NCBI RefSeq assembly: GCF_021742065.1
Contig: NZ_JAKKIE010000031.1
Coordinates: forward strand, 1 to 49,442
Direction of reading: 5' to 3'
Length of the DNA: 49,442 nucleotides
From: Rhizorhapis sp. SPR117
GTDB lineage: Bacteria; Pseudomonadota; Alphaproteobacteria; Sphingomonadales; Sphingomonadaceae
A program made the position numbers and the translations under genes. This document shows positions 35,830 to 43,384 of the stretch, one piece after another. The notes beneath the pieces were generated by a model that worked only from the letters and a program-made list of their open reading frames with translations, was not told the DNA's origin and did not search any database. Within the stretch, counting starts at the first letter, position 1. Each line of letters opens with the position of its first letter.

Positions 35830-36072
35830 ATGCAGATTAGATTTATTGGCGAAATGAGCATTGCTGAACTTCGCCAGGCGCTTTTTGAAACCATCAATGA
35901 AATCGAGGATGAATTTGCGCTGCGCTTTTCTTATGGCGCGGTGCTGTTCATCAACCCGACGGACGGGTTGGGCGAGAAAGTCTCTCCCCGCAACCGGCTG
36001 GGACATCAGGTGAAAAAGGTGACGAAGAAGGGACCCTACCGTTCGGCGGCGGATCACTACGATCCCCGCTAG
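35830..36072 (+). CDS. Small hypothetical protein
   Basis: An 80-residue protein starting MQIRFIGEMSIAELRQALFE, followed by EIEDEFALRFSYGAVLFINP and a basic tail (NRLGHQVKKVTKKGPYR). Compact alpha/beta look. It lies 33 bp before the next small gene and with it forms the leader of the integrase. Composition is lower in G+C than the left part of the island. Family not recognised. Confidence 0.55.
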   Translation: MQIRFIGEMSIAELRQALFETINEIEDEFALRFSYGAVLFINPTDGLGEKVSPRNRLGHQVKKVTKKGPYRSAADHYDPR

Positions 36073-36105
36073 GCGGCAGGCGCATGTATTTGACAGGGGA
36101 CGCGG

Positions 36106-36348
36106 ATGAAAATGCCGCCGCAATATATCGGCCTTGAGCAGGCCCGGCAGGTTCTTGCCGAAATGGGAGTCGATCTGAACCCGCGTCAGATGAAACGGGC
36201 CGCCGACAAGGACGGTACCGGTCGGCGCAAGTTGCCGTTCTTCGTTGATCCAATCGAAGGCACGTTGAAGATCGAGAAAGGAACACTGGTCGAGATTTAC
36301 AAGCGTCTACAAGCACAAGCAGAAAGTGAGTTTGGAAATAATAGTTGA
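36106..36348 (+). CDS. Small protein upstream of integrase, possible excisionase-like
   Basis: An 80-residue protein. LEQARQVLAEMGVDLNPRQMKRAADKDGTGRRKLPFFVDP resembles a winged-helix (MerR/Xis-type) fold: an N-terminal helix-turn-helix followed by a strand with RRKLPFF, shown here by its key residues at about 10-48. Such genes beside tyrosine integrases often direct excision. GGGGACGCGG precedes the ATG. Function is inference. Confidence 0.55.
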   Translation: MKMPPQYIGLEQARQVLAEMGVDLNPRQMKRAADKDGTGRRKLPFFVDPIEGTLKIEKGTLVEIYKRLQAQAESEFGNNS

Positions 36349-36414
36349 CCGCATGAATCATTATTTGATCTATTAATATTGTACTTAACAATAATAACAG
36401 CAGTTAATCTAATT

Positions 36415-37629
36415 ATGGCAGACATAAGGAAGCGCACAGGTAATAAAGGGACAACATATCAGGTCCGCTATGCCAGCCTCGGTTCGAAGTCGGGATACGC
36501 CTATGCAACCTTCGAGACACTCAAAGAGGCCCGCGCTTTTGTGGAGAGCGGACGCACTCAGAGTCAAGAAGGGGCAATCGATTACACGGTTAAGACCGTG
36601 CCGGAGGCGATCGAGCGTTGGCTCCAAATCTGTGAGAAGGAAGGTACCGATGGCAATGAGCCGGTCACTGCCTTCACGCTAAAACATTACCGCTACTTTG
36701 CCGCGTTCATGCAGGGCTATGCATGGGACAAGCCGTTATCCATGTTGCAGCCACCGGACATCGTCCGGTTTCGCTCGTGGCTGTTATCGCATTGCCCTTC
36801 GCGCTATCTCGCGCGCAAGACTTTGACATACTTCCAAACAGTCATGAAGGAGATGGCGCTACGGGGTCATATCGGTAGCAATGTCGCCGCCGGGATTACC
36901 GTGGGTACGTCATCCCGCTATGAGCAGCCCGTGACGCCGCCAACGGTAGCGGAGGTGCAGGCGTTGCTCATGGCGGCAGACCGCCTTGCGAATTCACGCA
37001 ATCTGCAAATCGAAAAGGCCTGGCGACGCAACCGACCGATGCTTTACCTTGCGGCGGATACAGGAATGCGGCCCGGCGAGTATCTTGCGCTGCCGCGCTT
37101 CAATGTCTCACCTAAGGAGGTGAAGATTGACCGGGCGGTTGAGCGGAGTGGGCATAAAATTTCGGTCACCAAGACGCCAGCAGGCTGGCGCTGGATCGAC
37201 CTCAGCCCGGATACCGCTGATATGGTCATGCACTACGCCGACAATTACGCACCGGAGAATAAATACGACCTAGTGTTTCCGACGGCCACGGGACGATGGC
37301 AGGCTGTATCTAATTGGCGCAAACAGGCATTCGCGGCTGCTTGTCTGGAAGCTGGATTGGTCGAGGTGGTGGAAGTTGACGGCAAGCTCGTGGAGCGCGT
37401 GAAATTCTCACCATATGACTTGCGCCACTTCTACGCCTCCATGTTGATCGAGAGCCGGGTCAACCTGAAGCGCATTCAGAAATTGATGGGACATACGAAC
37501 ATCGCCACCACACTGAACATCTACGGACACCTGATTGAGCGTGCCGAAATCGATGAACGCGACAAAATCGGGCTGCTTGCACGCCTGGATCAAAATACTT
37601 GTGGCGAGTCTGTGGCGCACGCACAGTAA
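36415..37629 (+). CDS. Tyrosine integrase
   Basis: A 404-residue integrase. An N-terminal arm-binding part (KGTTYQVRYA) and core-binding domain precede the catalytic domain: Arg219 in TGMRPGEYLAL, Arg337-His338 in YDLRHFYASML, His360 in LMGHTNIATTLNIYGHL with Tyr370. All key residues are present (Tyr replaces the first His of box II, a common variant). The ATG at 36415 is preferred to an upstream one. It points at the tRNA-Arg fragment 30 bp beyond its stop, the usual place for an att site. Confidence 0.9.
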   Translation: MADIRKRTGNKGTTYQVRYASLGSKSGYAYATFETLKEARAFVESGRTQSQEGAIDYTVKTVPEAIERWLQICEKEGTDGNEPVTAFTLKHYRYFAAFMQGYAWDKPLSMLQPPDIVRFRSWLLSHCPSRYLARKTLTYFQTVMKEMALRGHIGSNVAAGITVGTSSRYEQPVTPPTVAEVQALLMAADRLANSRNLQIEKAWRRNRPMLYLAADTGMRPGEYLALPRFNVSPKEVKIDRAVERSGHKISVTKTPAGWRWIDLSPDTADMVMHYADNYAPENKYDLVFPTATGRWQAVSNWRKQAFAAACLEAGLVEVVEVDGKLVERVKFSPYDLRHFYASMLIESRVNLKRIQKLMGHTNIATTLNIYGHLIERAEIDERDKIGLLARLDQNTCGESVAHAQ

Positions 37630-37658
37630 GTCCTTGTTCTGAAGCTTATTGAAATGCC

Positions 37659-37703
37659 CTTCTAAGCAGAGGGTTGCAGGTTCGAGTCCTGCCGGGCGCG
37701 CCA
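37659..37703 (+). other. Orphan 3' fragment of tRNA-Arg(TCT): probable attachment site
   Basis: 45 nt running from an anticodon loop (cttctaa, TCT anticodon) through gcaga, the T arm gcagg-ttcgagt-cctgc and acceptor strand cgggcgc to gcca. There is no 5' half. Islands using tRNA genes usually recombine in the anticodon loop, leaving such a fragment at one end. It differs from the intact tRNA-Arg(CCT) at 32544 in the anticodon arm, the variable region and the T stem, so it derives from another tRNA. Confidence 0.85.
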
Positions 37704-37911
37704 TGCAAAATCAATCACTTAGAGACATAGTTTTCCCATAGACGCATTAAATCATCGGTTTTTGCCACAAATCAGCGATCTGCTATAACCCGCAGAAATC
37801 CTCGATTGTCTGGCTTGGCCCGCGTGAGCTTGTGGCGCGTTTGTGGCAATGCCATTTGCGAAGTGTGGTTATTTTGAAGGCGCTGACTGAGAGCGCCGGG
37901 AGGAGAGATGT

Positions 37912-38667
37912 ATGCTTGAGCTTGATGAGCGGGGACAACACCTACTCGCGCTGCTTGTCGAACGTTTACCGAAGGCGATTCCGGAAAAGCCAGAAACCTT
38001 TATCACATACAAGGAAGCCCATGACCGCCTCGGCCTTTCTCAGCAGGGCCAGACTTACGGTTTGAGCCTGAAGCATCAGGGGCTGGTGGCCCTTGCGGAC
38101 TGGACCGCAGCCAAGGGGTTACCGGCGATTACCGGACTGATCGTGAATGGCGACGATCGTATGCCGGGCCAAGGGTATTTCAATCTGTTCGGCAAGAGCG
38201 AGGATGACTTCGTATGGTGGGCTGACCAAATACGTCAATCCAAGACCTTCAACTGGTCCCAATTTCTGCCTGGAGCGGTACAACTGACAACGCCGCGTCC
38301 GCCTGACGCGGTCAAGCCGCCCGAGCGGGTCGAAGCGCGCACCTATCGAGTGCTGCGCGACACGCAGATGGCGCTCCGGGTAAAAGCGCTTCACCGTCAT
38401 GAGTGTCAGGTGTGCGGCACAACGATAAACCTACCGGACGGACGCCGTTATGCCGAGGCCCATCATATCCAGCCACTAGGCGGGCCGCACAACGGCCCCG
38501 ATGTGCAGGAAAACCTGCTCTGCCTATGCCCGAACCATCATGCTGAGTTCGATTACGGCGTGCGGTCTTTGGAGATCGAGACCCTGCGGCAAGTGCCGGG
38601 TCACCAGGTTGGTGACCAGTATGTCGCGCACCACAACGACCTGATCTTCAAGCCCAGCCGCCAATAG
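37912..38667 (+). CDS. HNH endonuclease with a unique N-terminal domain
   Basis: A 251-residue protein. The C-terminal HNH nuclease (residues 160-210) is complete: CQVCGTTINLPDG, AEAHHIQPLGGPHNGPDV and ENLLCLCPNHHAEFD, with two CxxC-type zinc pairs and the catalytic His pair. The N-terminal half has FITYKEAHDRLGL, then GLIVNGDDRMPGQGYFNLFG, a PG-x-GY pattern seen in nucleases that may act on foreign DNA. GGGAGGAG precedes the ATG. Standing alone just outside the attachment site, it is a candidate defence nuclease; target unknown. Confidence 0.8.
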   Translation: MLELDERGQHLLALLVERLPKAIPEKPETFITYKEAHDRLGLSQQGQTYGLSLKHQGLVALADWTAAKGLPAITGLIVNGDDRMPGQGYFNLFGKSEDDFVWWADQIRQSKTFNWSQFLPGAVQLTTPRPPDAVKPPERVEARTYRVLRDTQMALRVKALHRHECQVCGTTINLPDGRRYAEAHHIQPLGGPHNGPDVQENLLCLCPNHHAEFDYGVRSLEIETLRQVPGHQVGDQYVAHHNDLIFKPSRQ

Positions 38668-38687
38668 CCAGCCCGCTCTCAGAGCGT

Positions 38688-38954
38688 TCAACTGCCCGAT
38701 TTGATGCTCCCATTCGGAAGCGGCAGAGCAGCGGGCGGCAGGTCTCCGCGCATGACCCGCAGGGCCGTGACGATTGTTTCTTCCAGATCGCCCGTGAAGG
38801 ACGACCGGCCCACAACATTCTCAATTAGCCATTTCGCCAGGTCGGCATCGATGCTGATCGTCACCTGCTGCTGCGGGCGCAGGTAGCCCTTATCGGCGGC
38901 AGGCCATTTCGCTATCTGCCGTGGCGTCAGCCGTTTCCAGTTCTCGTATTCCAT
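38688..38954 (-). CDS. Small protein with RHH-like segment
   Basis: An 88-residue protein. The middle QQVTISIDADLAKWLIENVVG looks like a CopG/ribbon-helix-helix strand and helix (given here by residues 29-49). An AAGGA site precedes the ATG. It converges with the HNH gene and is divergent from ardC. A DNA-binding regulator is likely but unproven. Family not recognised. Confidence 0.55.
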   Translation of the reverse strand: MEYENWKRLTPRQIAKWPAADKGYLRPQQQVTISIDADLAKWLIENVVGRSSFTGDLEETIVTALRVMRGDLPPAALPLPNGSIKSGS

Positions 38955-39334
38955 GTTCAGTCCTTTCGCGTGTCTGGATTTGATGCCGATCGGCTGGCCG
39001 CGCTGTTGTCGTCGGCAGCCGCATATCGTGGATTCGCCGCGTGTCGTCCGGCTGACCGCTGGTTCAAGCCCCGGTTGTCATGCGCCGTATCGTCGGTTCC
39101 GACGCGGCACGTAGTTCTGCCGAGACGTGTTGCCCGAATAGAGACCGCTCCTTCGGCGGGTTTCCTCAAGGATTGACGCGATAATTCGGCCGGGCGCGCC
39201 GTCCGGTCAAACCCCGCCCGCACCACTCCCGCCGCTGCGCGTCGCGACCGTGTTAGGGCCTGACCGTCCGGCTCGGTCGCCCGGCCTTTTTCTTCCGCGT
39301 CTTGAGGAAAACCCCGACGCAAAGGAGACAGGTC
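38955..39334. other. Long leader before the first ardC
   Basis: About 380 bp with no supported gene. It is GC-rich, has several short inverted repeats (for example gaccgtccggctcggtc near 39263-39279) and a T-run ggcctttttcttcc at 39283-39296 that may mark a terminator or attenuator. The ardC ribosome site AAAGGAG ends it. Confidence 0.4.
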
Positions 39335-40093
39335 ATGTCGAACACAACAGAAACACCACGGCAGGATATCTACAGCCGCATCACCAACCAGATCATCGCC
39401 GCCCTTGAGCAGGGCGTGAAACCCTGGACCCAGCCCTGGAACGCCGCGCACGCCGCCGGTCACGTATCCCGGCCCCTGCGCCATAACGGCCAGGCTTACG
39501 GCGGCATCAACGTCCTGACCCTCTGGGCTTCGGCCATGACGGGACATTTCAGCGCCCCGATCTGGATGACGTTCCGCCAGGCGATCGAGCTGGGCGGCCA
39601 TGTCCGCAAGGGCGAGAAGGGCGCGCCCGTCGTCTACGCCAACACGATCAGCAAAACAGAAGCCGACGAGTCCACCGGTGATGATGTCGAACGCACGATC
39701 CCGTTCCTGAAGGCCTATACGGTCTTCAACGTCGAACAGATCGAAGACTTGCCCGGTCACTACTACGCGCTGGCCGAAAGCACCCGTAACCCCGATGAGC
39801 GCGTCGCCGACGCCGAGGCGTACTTCGCGGCCATTCGTGCCGATATCCGTCACGGGGGCGACAGCGCCTACTACAGCCCGGGGCTCGACTATATCCAGAT
39901 GCCGCCCTTCGATGCCTTCCGCGATGCGCAGGCTTACTATGCCACGCTCGCCCATGAGACGACGCACTGGACGAAGCACACCACGCGCCTTGACCGTGAT
40001 TTCGGGCGCAAGCGCTTCGGCGATGACGGTTACGCCCGCGAAGAACTGGTCGCCTTATCTGGACAGTCTGCGCCGCTCGCAACTTTGCAGTAA
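39335..40093 (+). pseudogene. ardC: ardC-type antirestriction protein, 3' end replaced
   Basis: 252 residues open. ArdC proteins are ssDNA-binding, zinc-metallopeptidase-like proteins from conjugative elements that protect incoming DNA from restriction. The start IYSRITNQIIAALEQGVKPW, GGINVLTLW, HVRKGEKGAPVVY and the metal motif LAHETTHWTKH (HExxH) are intact. Family proteins then have EELVAELGAAFLCADLGI and about 60 more residues; here the sequence after AREELVA (40054) is foreign and stops. The cut is exactly where the recombinase-trio DNA begins. Confidence 0.85.
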
Positions 40094-40117
40094 GGTCGGC
40101 GATGGACGCCCACGGTA

Positions 40118-40181
40118 GGCAGTAATCAGGCTGGCCGTAGCGCTGACCCAAGAGCTGGCGGAGGCCAGCCTGATTGCTGCC
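40118..40181. repeat. 19-bp inverted repeat before the recombinase trio
   Basis: Arms ggcagtaatcaggctggcc (40118-40136) and ggccagcctgattgctgcc (40163-40181) are reverse complements with one mismatch, 26 bp apart. It lies between the ardC break and the first recombinase. It could be a recombinase-binding site, an operator, or a transcribed hairpin. Confidence 0.7.
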
Positions 40182-40250
40182 GGGCCATAGTGCGCAACGG
40201 TGTGAAGGTCAGCTTCCCGGTGGGGGGTCCGGGGGGAGGGCTTCGCGCCG

Positions 40251-41600
40251 GTGTCGATCATTACTGTTTGCGAGCGCCGCGAGGCCAGGGGCCTCGATGC
40301 GCATGTGCCGCTGATCCTGCGCGGCGACGCGCTCTATGATCCCGATCTGGATCGCTTCTTTCTCGACCTGCCGTTGTCGGGCGTCCGCTCGCGGCACTCG
40401 CTTCGCGCCTATGCCTATGATGTCGTTGTCTGGCTTCGCTTTCTCGATGCCTGCGGCAAGACCGTGTGGGCTGCGACCCGCGACGATGTCGACGCCTATC
40501 ATCGTGAGCGACGCCGCGACGAGGCCGATCACCGGATAACGGCCGCAAGCTGGAACCGCGCCGTCGCCAGTCTCGATCGCCTTTACCGATGGGGTGAGCA
40601 GCACGGGCTGATCACCGACGCGCCGTTCAGCCGCCGCGCCGTGTGGCGACCGGCGCATGGTGGCCGTCGCGGCATGATCGCGGCGCGCAATGACGCCTAT
40701 GAACGTGTTGCCAGGCGATCAGATGTGCGGTTCGTCACGATGGACGACTACCGTATTTTCCGCGAGGTCGGCCTGCGCGGCCTTACCCCTGACGGCACCG
40801 AGCGCCTCGGCGCGCGCGACCGGAACGGGCTGCGCAACGCGCTGTTTGCCGATCTTCTCGTCACCACCGGCCTGCGCCTCGAAGAGGCGTCGGGCCTGCT
40901 CGCCGCCGAGCTCGCGGCGATCGACCGCGAGGACGGCGATGCCCAACAACTTTGGCTGCCTCTCCCGCCACCGCTGACCAAGGGCGACCGGGGACGCAGC
41001 GTCCTGCTCCCGCGTCGGCTGCTTCGTCAGATTGCCGCTTACGTCGCCGTCGAGCGCGCAGCGGGCGTGGCCAAGTTCGCCGCGCGAGACGGCGCGACCA
41101 AGCTCGAACGATCGATCCCTGTCACCCGCGCCGGTCTCGACCGCATGCGCGATATCTGCACCCCGGAGGAACGATGCCGCCTGATCCTGTACGACGAGGA
41201 TGGATCGCCCCGCGAGCCGGCGGCGCTGTGGCTGACCGAGGTAGGGCAGCCTGTTCGGCCCAACTCGTGGGAGGTGATCTTCACCCGCGCCTGCAACCGG
41301 TGCGCGGAGAACGGCTTCCCGCTGTCGATCAACCCGCACCAGCTTCGCCACACATTCGCAGTCCATATGCTCGCCTTGCTGATCCAGCAGCGGTTGCGCG
41401 AAGCGGCATTGCCGGTCGGACCGCTGGAGAGCTATCGGCTGATCCTCGGCGACCCGCTGCAGCAGGTGCAACGCCTGCTTGGCCACGCCAGCCTCACCAC
41501 CACCTATATCTACCTCGACCATATCGCGACGCGCGCCGATACGGTGGACGCGGCCGTCGAGGAGCTGCTTGCGCTGCTGCCGGGACCGCAGGGCGCATGA
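40251..41600 (+). CDS. Tyrosine recombinase A of trio
   Basis: A 449-residue recombinase with the full catalytic set: Arg209 (TTGLRLEEASGL), His363-x-x-Arg366 (HQLRHTFAVHML), His412 (LLGHASLTTTYIYLDH) and Tyr421. The N-terminal part (SRHSLRAYAYDVVVWLRFLDA) is the core-binding domain. GTG start with ggggggaggg 10 bp before. Its stop overlaps gene B (ATGA). It is probably the enzyme that cleaves DNA. Confidence 0.88.
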   Translation: MSIITVCERREARGLDAHVPLILRGDALYDPDLDRFFLDLPLSGVRSRHSLRAYAYDVVVWLRFLDACGKTVWAATRDDVDAYHRERRRDEADHRITAASWNRAVASLDRLYRWGEQHGLITDAPFSRRAVWRPAHGGRRGMIAARNDAYERVARRSDVRFVTMDDYRIFREVGLRGLTPDGTERLGARDRNGLRNALFADLLVTTGLRLEEASGLLAAELAAIDREDGDAQQLWLPLPPPLTKGDRGRSVLLPRRLLRQIAAYVAVERAAGVAKFAARDGATKLERSIPVTRAGLDRMRDICTPEERCRLILYDEDGSPREPAALWLTEVGQPVRPNSWEVIFTRACNRCAENGFPLSINPHQLRHTFAVHMLALLIQQRLREAALPVGPLESYRLILGDPLQQVQRLLGHASLTTTYIYLDHIATRADTVDAAVEELLALLPGPQGA

Positions 41601-43384
41601 GCGGCCATCCCCGCAAGGGCCGGCCTGTCGCCTTCGCGCCGATCACGCCGGAGCCACAGAAGCCCGATCCGGTGCTCGGCCTCAAGTTCACCATCGAGGC
41701 GCGGCATGGCGGAACGGTCCTGGTCGATATGGCCGCACTCGATCCCCGTCCGCTCGCTATCGCCTTCGCCGGCGCGCTGCGTCGATCGGCTGCGCTCGGG
41801 GGACCGATTGGTGCGGCCAGCGTCATCAAGCAGTATGTGCAGGTCTATCGTCACTTCTTCGCCTGGCTTGGTGATGGTGCGCCGGGGGTGACCGGCGTCA
41901 ACGACCTGCGTGCAGTCCATATCGATGGGTTCGCCTCCGCGCTCGAACAGCGCGGGATGGGCGCGATCCACCGGCACATATCGGTCGGCAAGATCGTCAA
42001 CACATTGCGCGCGATCGAGGCAGACCGGCCCGATCGGATCGCGCCCGACCTGCATGAGCGGCTGCGCTACACGCTGGCCACATCGGCGGGCCGCTCGACC
42101 CCACGCGATGCTTATAGCCCCTTCGTCGCCCGCGCGTTGCGCGACGCCGCGAGGACCGACGTCGAAGCGATGTTCCGCCGTCTCGGTGCCGACGACCGCA
42201 CCGATGAGGGCGACCCGGTCATCGCCAGAGCGCGGGCCGACGTCGAAGCGATCATCGCGCGGCAGGGCTTTATCGTTGCAGACCACCCGGCGCTGAAGAG
42301 CCTCTATTTCATGCGCATGCGGCGCGGATTGCCGATCAGCACGCTCATCGATGATCTGCATGGCCGCCATCACCCGCTTGCGCGCGATCTGCCGGCGCTG
42401 CTCGTGCTGCTCACGCTCGATACCGGCCTCGAGCCCGAGTGCCTGAAGACGCTGACCACAGATTGTCTCACCAACCCCCATGCCGGCACGGTGGAGCTGC
42501 GCTATCTCAAGCGCCGCGCCTGCGGCGCCGAGCACAAGAGCATGCGCGTGCGCGATGGCGGTGGGGGCACGCCTGGTGGTCTGATTCGTCGCCTGATTGA
42601 GGTCTCGGCGATTGCCCGCAAGCATCTGAACGACGATCGTCTTTGGGTTTATCACAACGCTGGCGGCCTGCGGGTAGGCATCCGCCACCCGACGGAACGG
42701 ATCGATGCCTGGGTAGCTCAGCACGCTATTGTCGATGACGACGGCGAGCCGCTCCACTTGCTGCTCTCGCGGCTCCGCAAGACCCACAAGGCGCTGTGGT
42801 ACACCAAGACCGAGGGGCACATGACCCGCTTCGCGGTCGGCCACTCGCGCGAGGTGGCGGCGCGCCACTATGCCGATCTGCCGTCGCTCCGGCCCGTGCA
42901 CGAGACGGCCGTCGCCGACGCCTTCCGCGCGGCGGTCGCCGCCGCGATGCCGACCGTGCTTCCGCCCACCGCCGAGCAGACGTTGCGCGAAGCACCCGAA
43001 CAGGCCGCGCCGCTGATGCCGCCCGATACCGTGGGTCCGTTGCTCGACGGCGAACAGGATGTCTGGCTCGCAGCCTGCGCGGGCTTCCACAACAGTCCCT
43101 TCGCCGAGGCCGGATCACCCTGCGCGCAGCCCTTCTGGGGCTGCCTTGATTGCCCCAACGCCGTCATCACCGTGCGCAAGCTCCCCGCGATCCTCGCCTT
43201 CCTCGCCTTCGTCGAAGAGCAGCGGCTGAGCCTGCCCGCGACCGACTGGGCGGCCAAGTTCGGCCGCGTCCATGCCCGCATCACCGCCCAGGTCCTGCCG
43301 GCCTTCTCCGATGCCGTCATCACCGATGCGCGCCGGCAGATGGAGGGCGAACGGCTTTATCTGCCGCCGGAGGTCCGCGCATGA
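41597..43384 (+). CDS. Tyrosine recombinase-like protein B of trio, degenerate site
   Basis: A 595-residue protein. The core-binding domain includes VIKQYVQVYRHFFAWLG. In the catalytic domain the first Arg is replaced by Glu279 (DTGLEPECLKTL) and the box-II His by Ser391 (SRLRKTHKAL, Arg394 kept); His416 and Tyr425 in VGHSREVAARHYAD remain. A C-terminal extension carries Cys494, Cys509, Cys516 and Cys519 (WGCLDCPNAVITVRK), a possible zinc site. Coupled by ATGA on both sides. It may act as an architectural partner of A. The long open frame upstream of 41597 is a shadow of A. Confidence 0.83.
   Translation: MSGHPRKGRPVAFAPITPEPQKPDPVLGLKFTIEARHGGTVLVDMAALDPRPLAIAFAGALRRSAALGGPIGAASVIKQYVQVYRHFFAWLGDGAPGVTGVNDLRAVHIDGFASALEQRGMGAIHRHISVGKIVNTLRAIEADRPDRIAPDLHERLRYTLATSAGRSTPRDAYSPFVARALRDAARTDVEAMFRRLGADDRTDEGDPVIARARADVEAIIARQGFIVADHPALKSLYFMRMRRGLPISTLIDDLHGRHHPLARDLPALLVLLTLDTGLEPECLKTLTTDCLTNPHAGTVELRYLKRRACGAEHKSMRVRDGGGGTPGGLIRRLIEVSAIARKHLNDDRLWVYHNAGGLRVGIRHPTERIDAWVAQHAIVDDDGEPLHLLLSRLRKTHKALWYTKTEGHMTRFAVGHSREVAARHYADLPSLRPVHETAVADAFRAAVAAAMPTVLPPTAEQTLREAPEQAAPLMPPDTVGPLLDGEQDVWLAACAGFHNSPFAEAGSPCAQPFWGCLDCPNAVITVRKLPAILAFLAFVEEQRLSLPATDWAAKFGRVHARITAQVLPAFSDAVITDARRQMEGERLYLPPEVRA

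Larger units (their letters stand above)
32582..37703. mobile_element. Candidate 5-kb integrated island with two recombinases
   Basis: The segment runs from the tRNA-Arg(CCT) 3' half to an orphan tRNA-Arg(TCT) 3' fragment. It holds a serine recombinase at the left edge, a tyrosine integrase at the right edge, and only six small genes of unknown function. Its limits are set by tRNA sequences at both ends, but the two do not match as a simple direct repeat, so it may be two elements side by side or a remnant of a larger one. Confidence 0.5.

Noticed and set aside
37408..37704. 98-codon minus-strand frame starting MARPAGLEPATLCLEG
   Set aside because: This opening is the antisense of a tRNA 3' end and is a common false gene; the rest is antisense to the integrase.
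38957..39979. 340-codon open frame on the minus strand
   Set aside because: It lies opposite ardC and its leader, is rich in residues typical of antisense of GC-rich genes, and has no ribosome site or family resemblance.
41510..43090. 526-codon open frame on the minus strand
   Set aside because: It is the antisense shadow of recombinase B, which has clear catalytic motifs and ATGA coupling.
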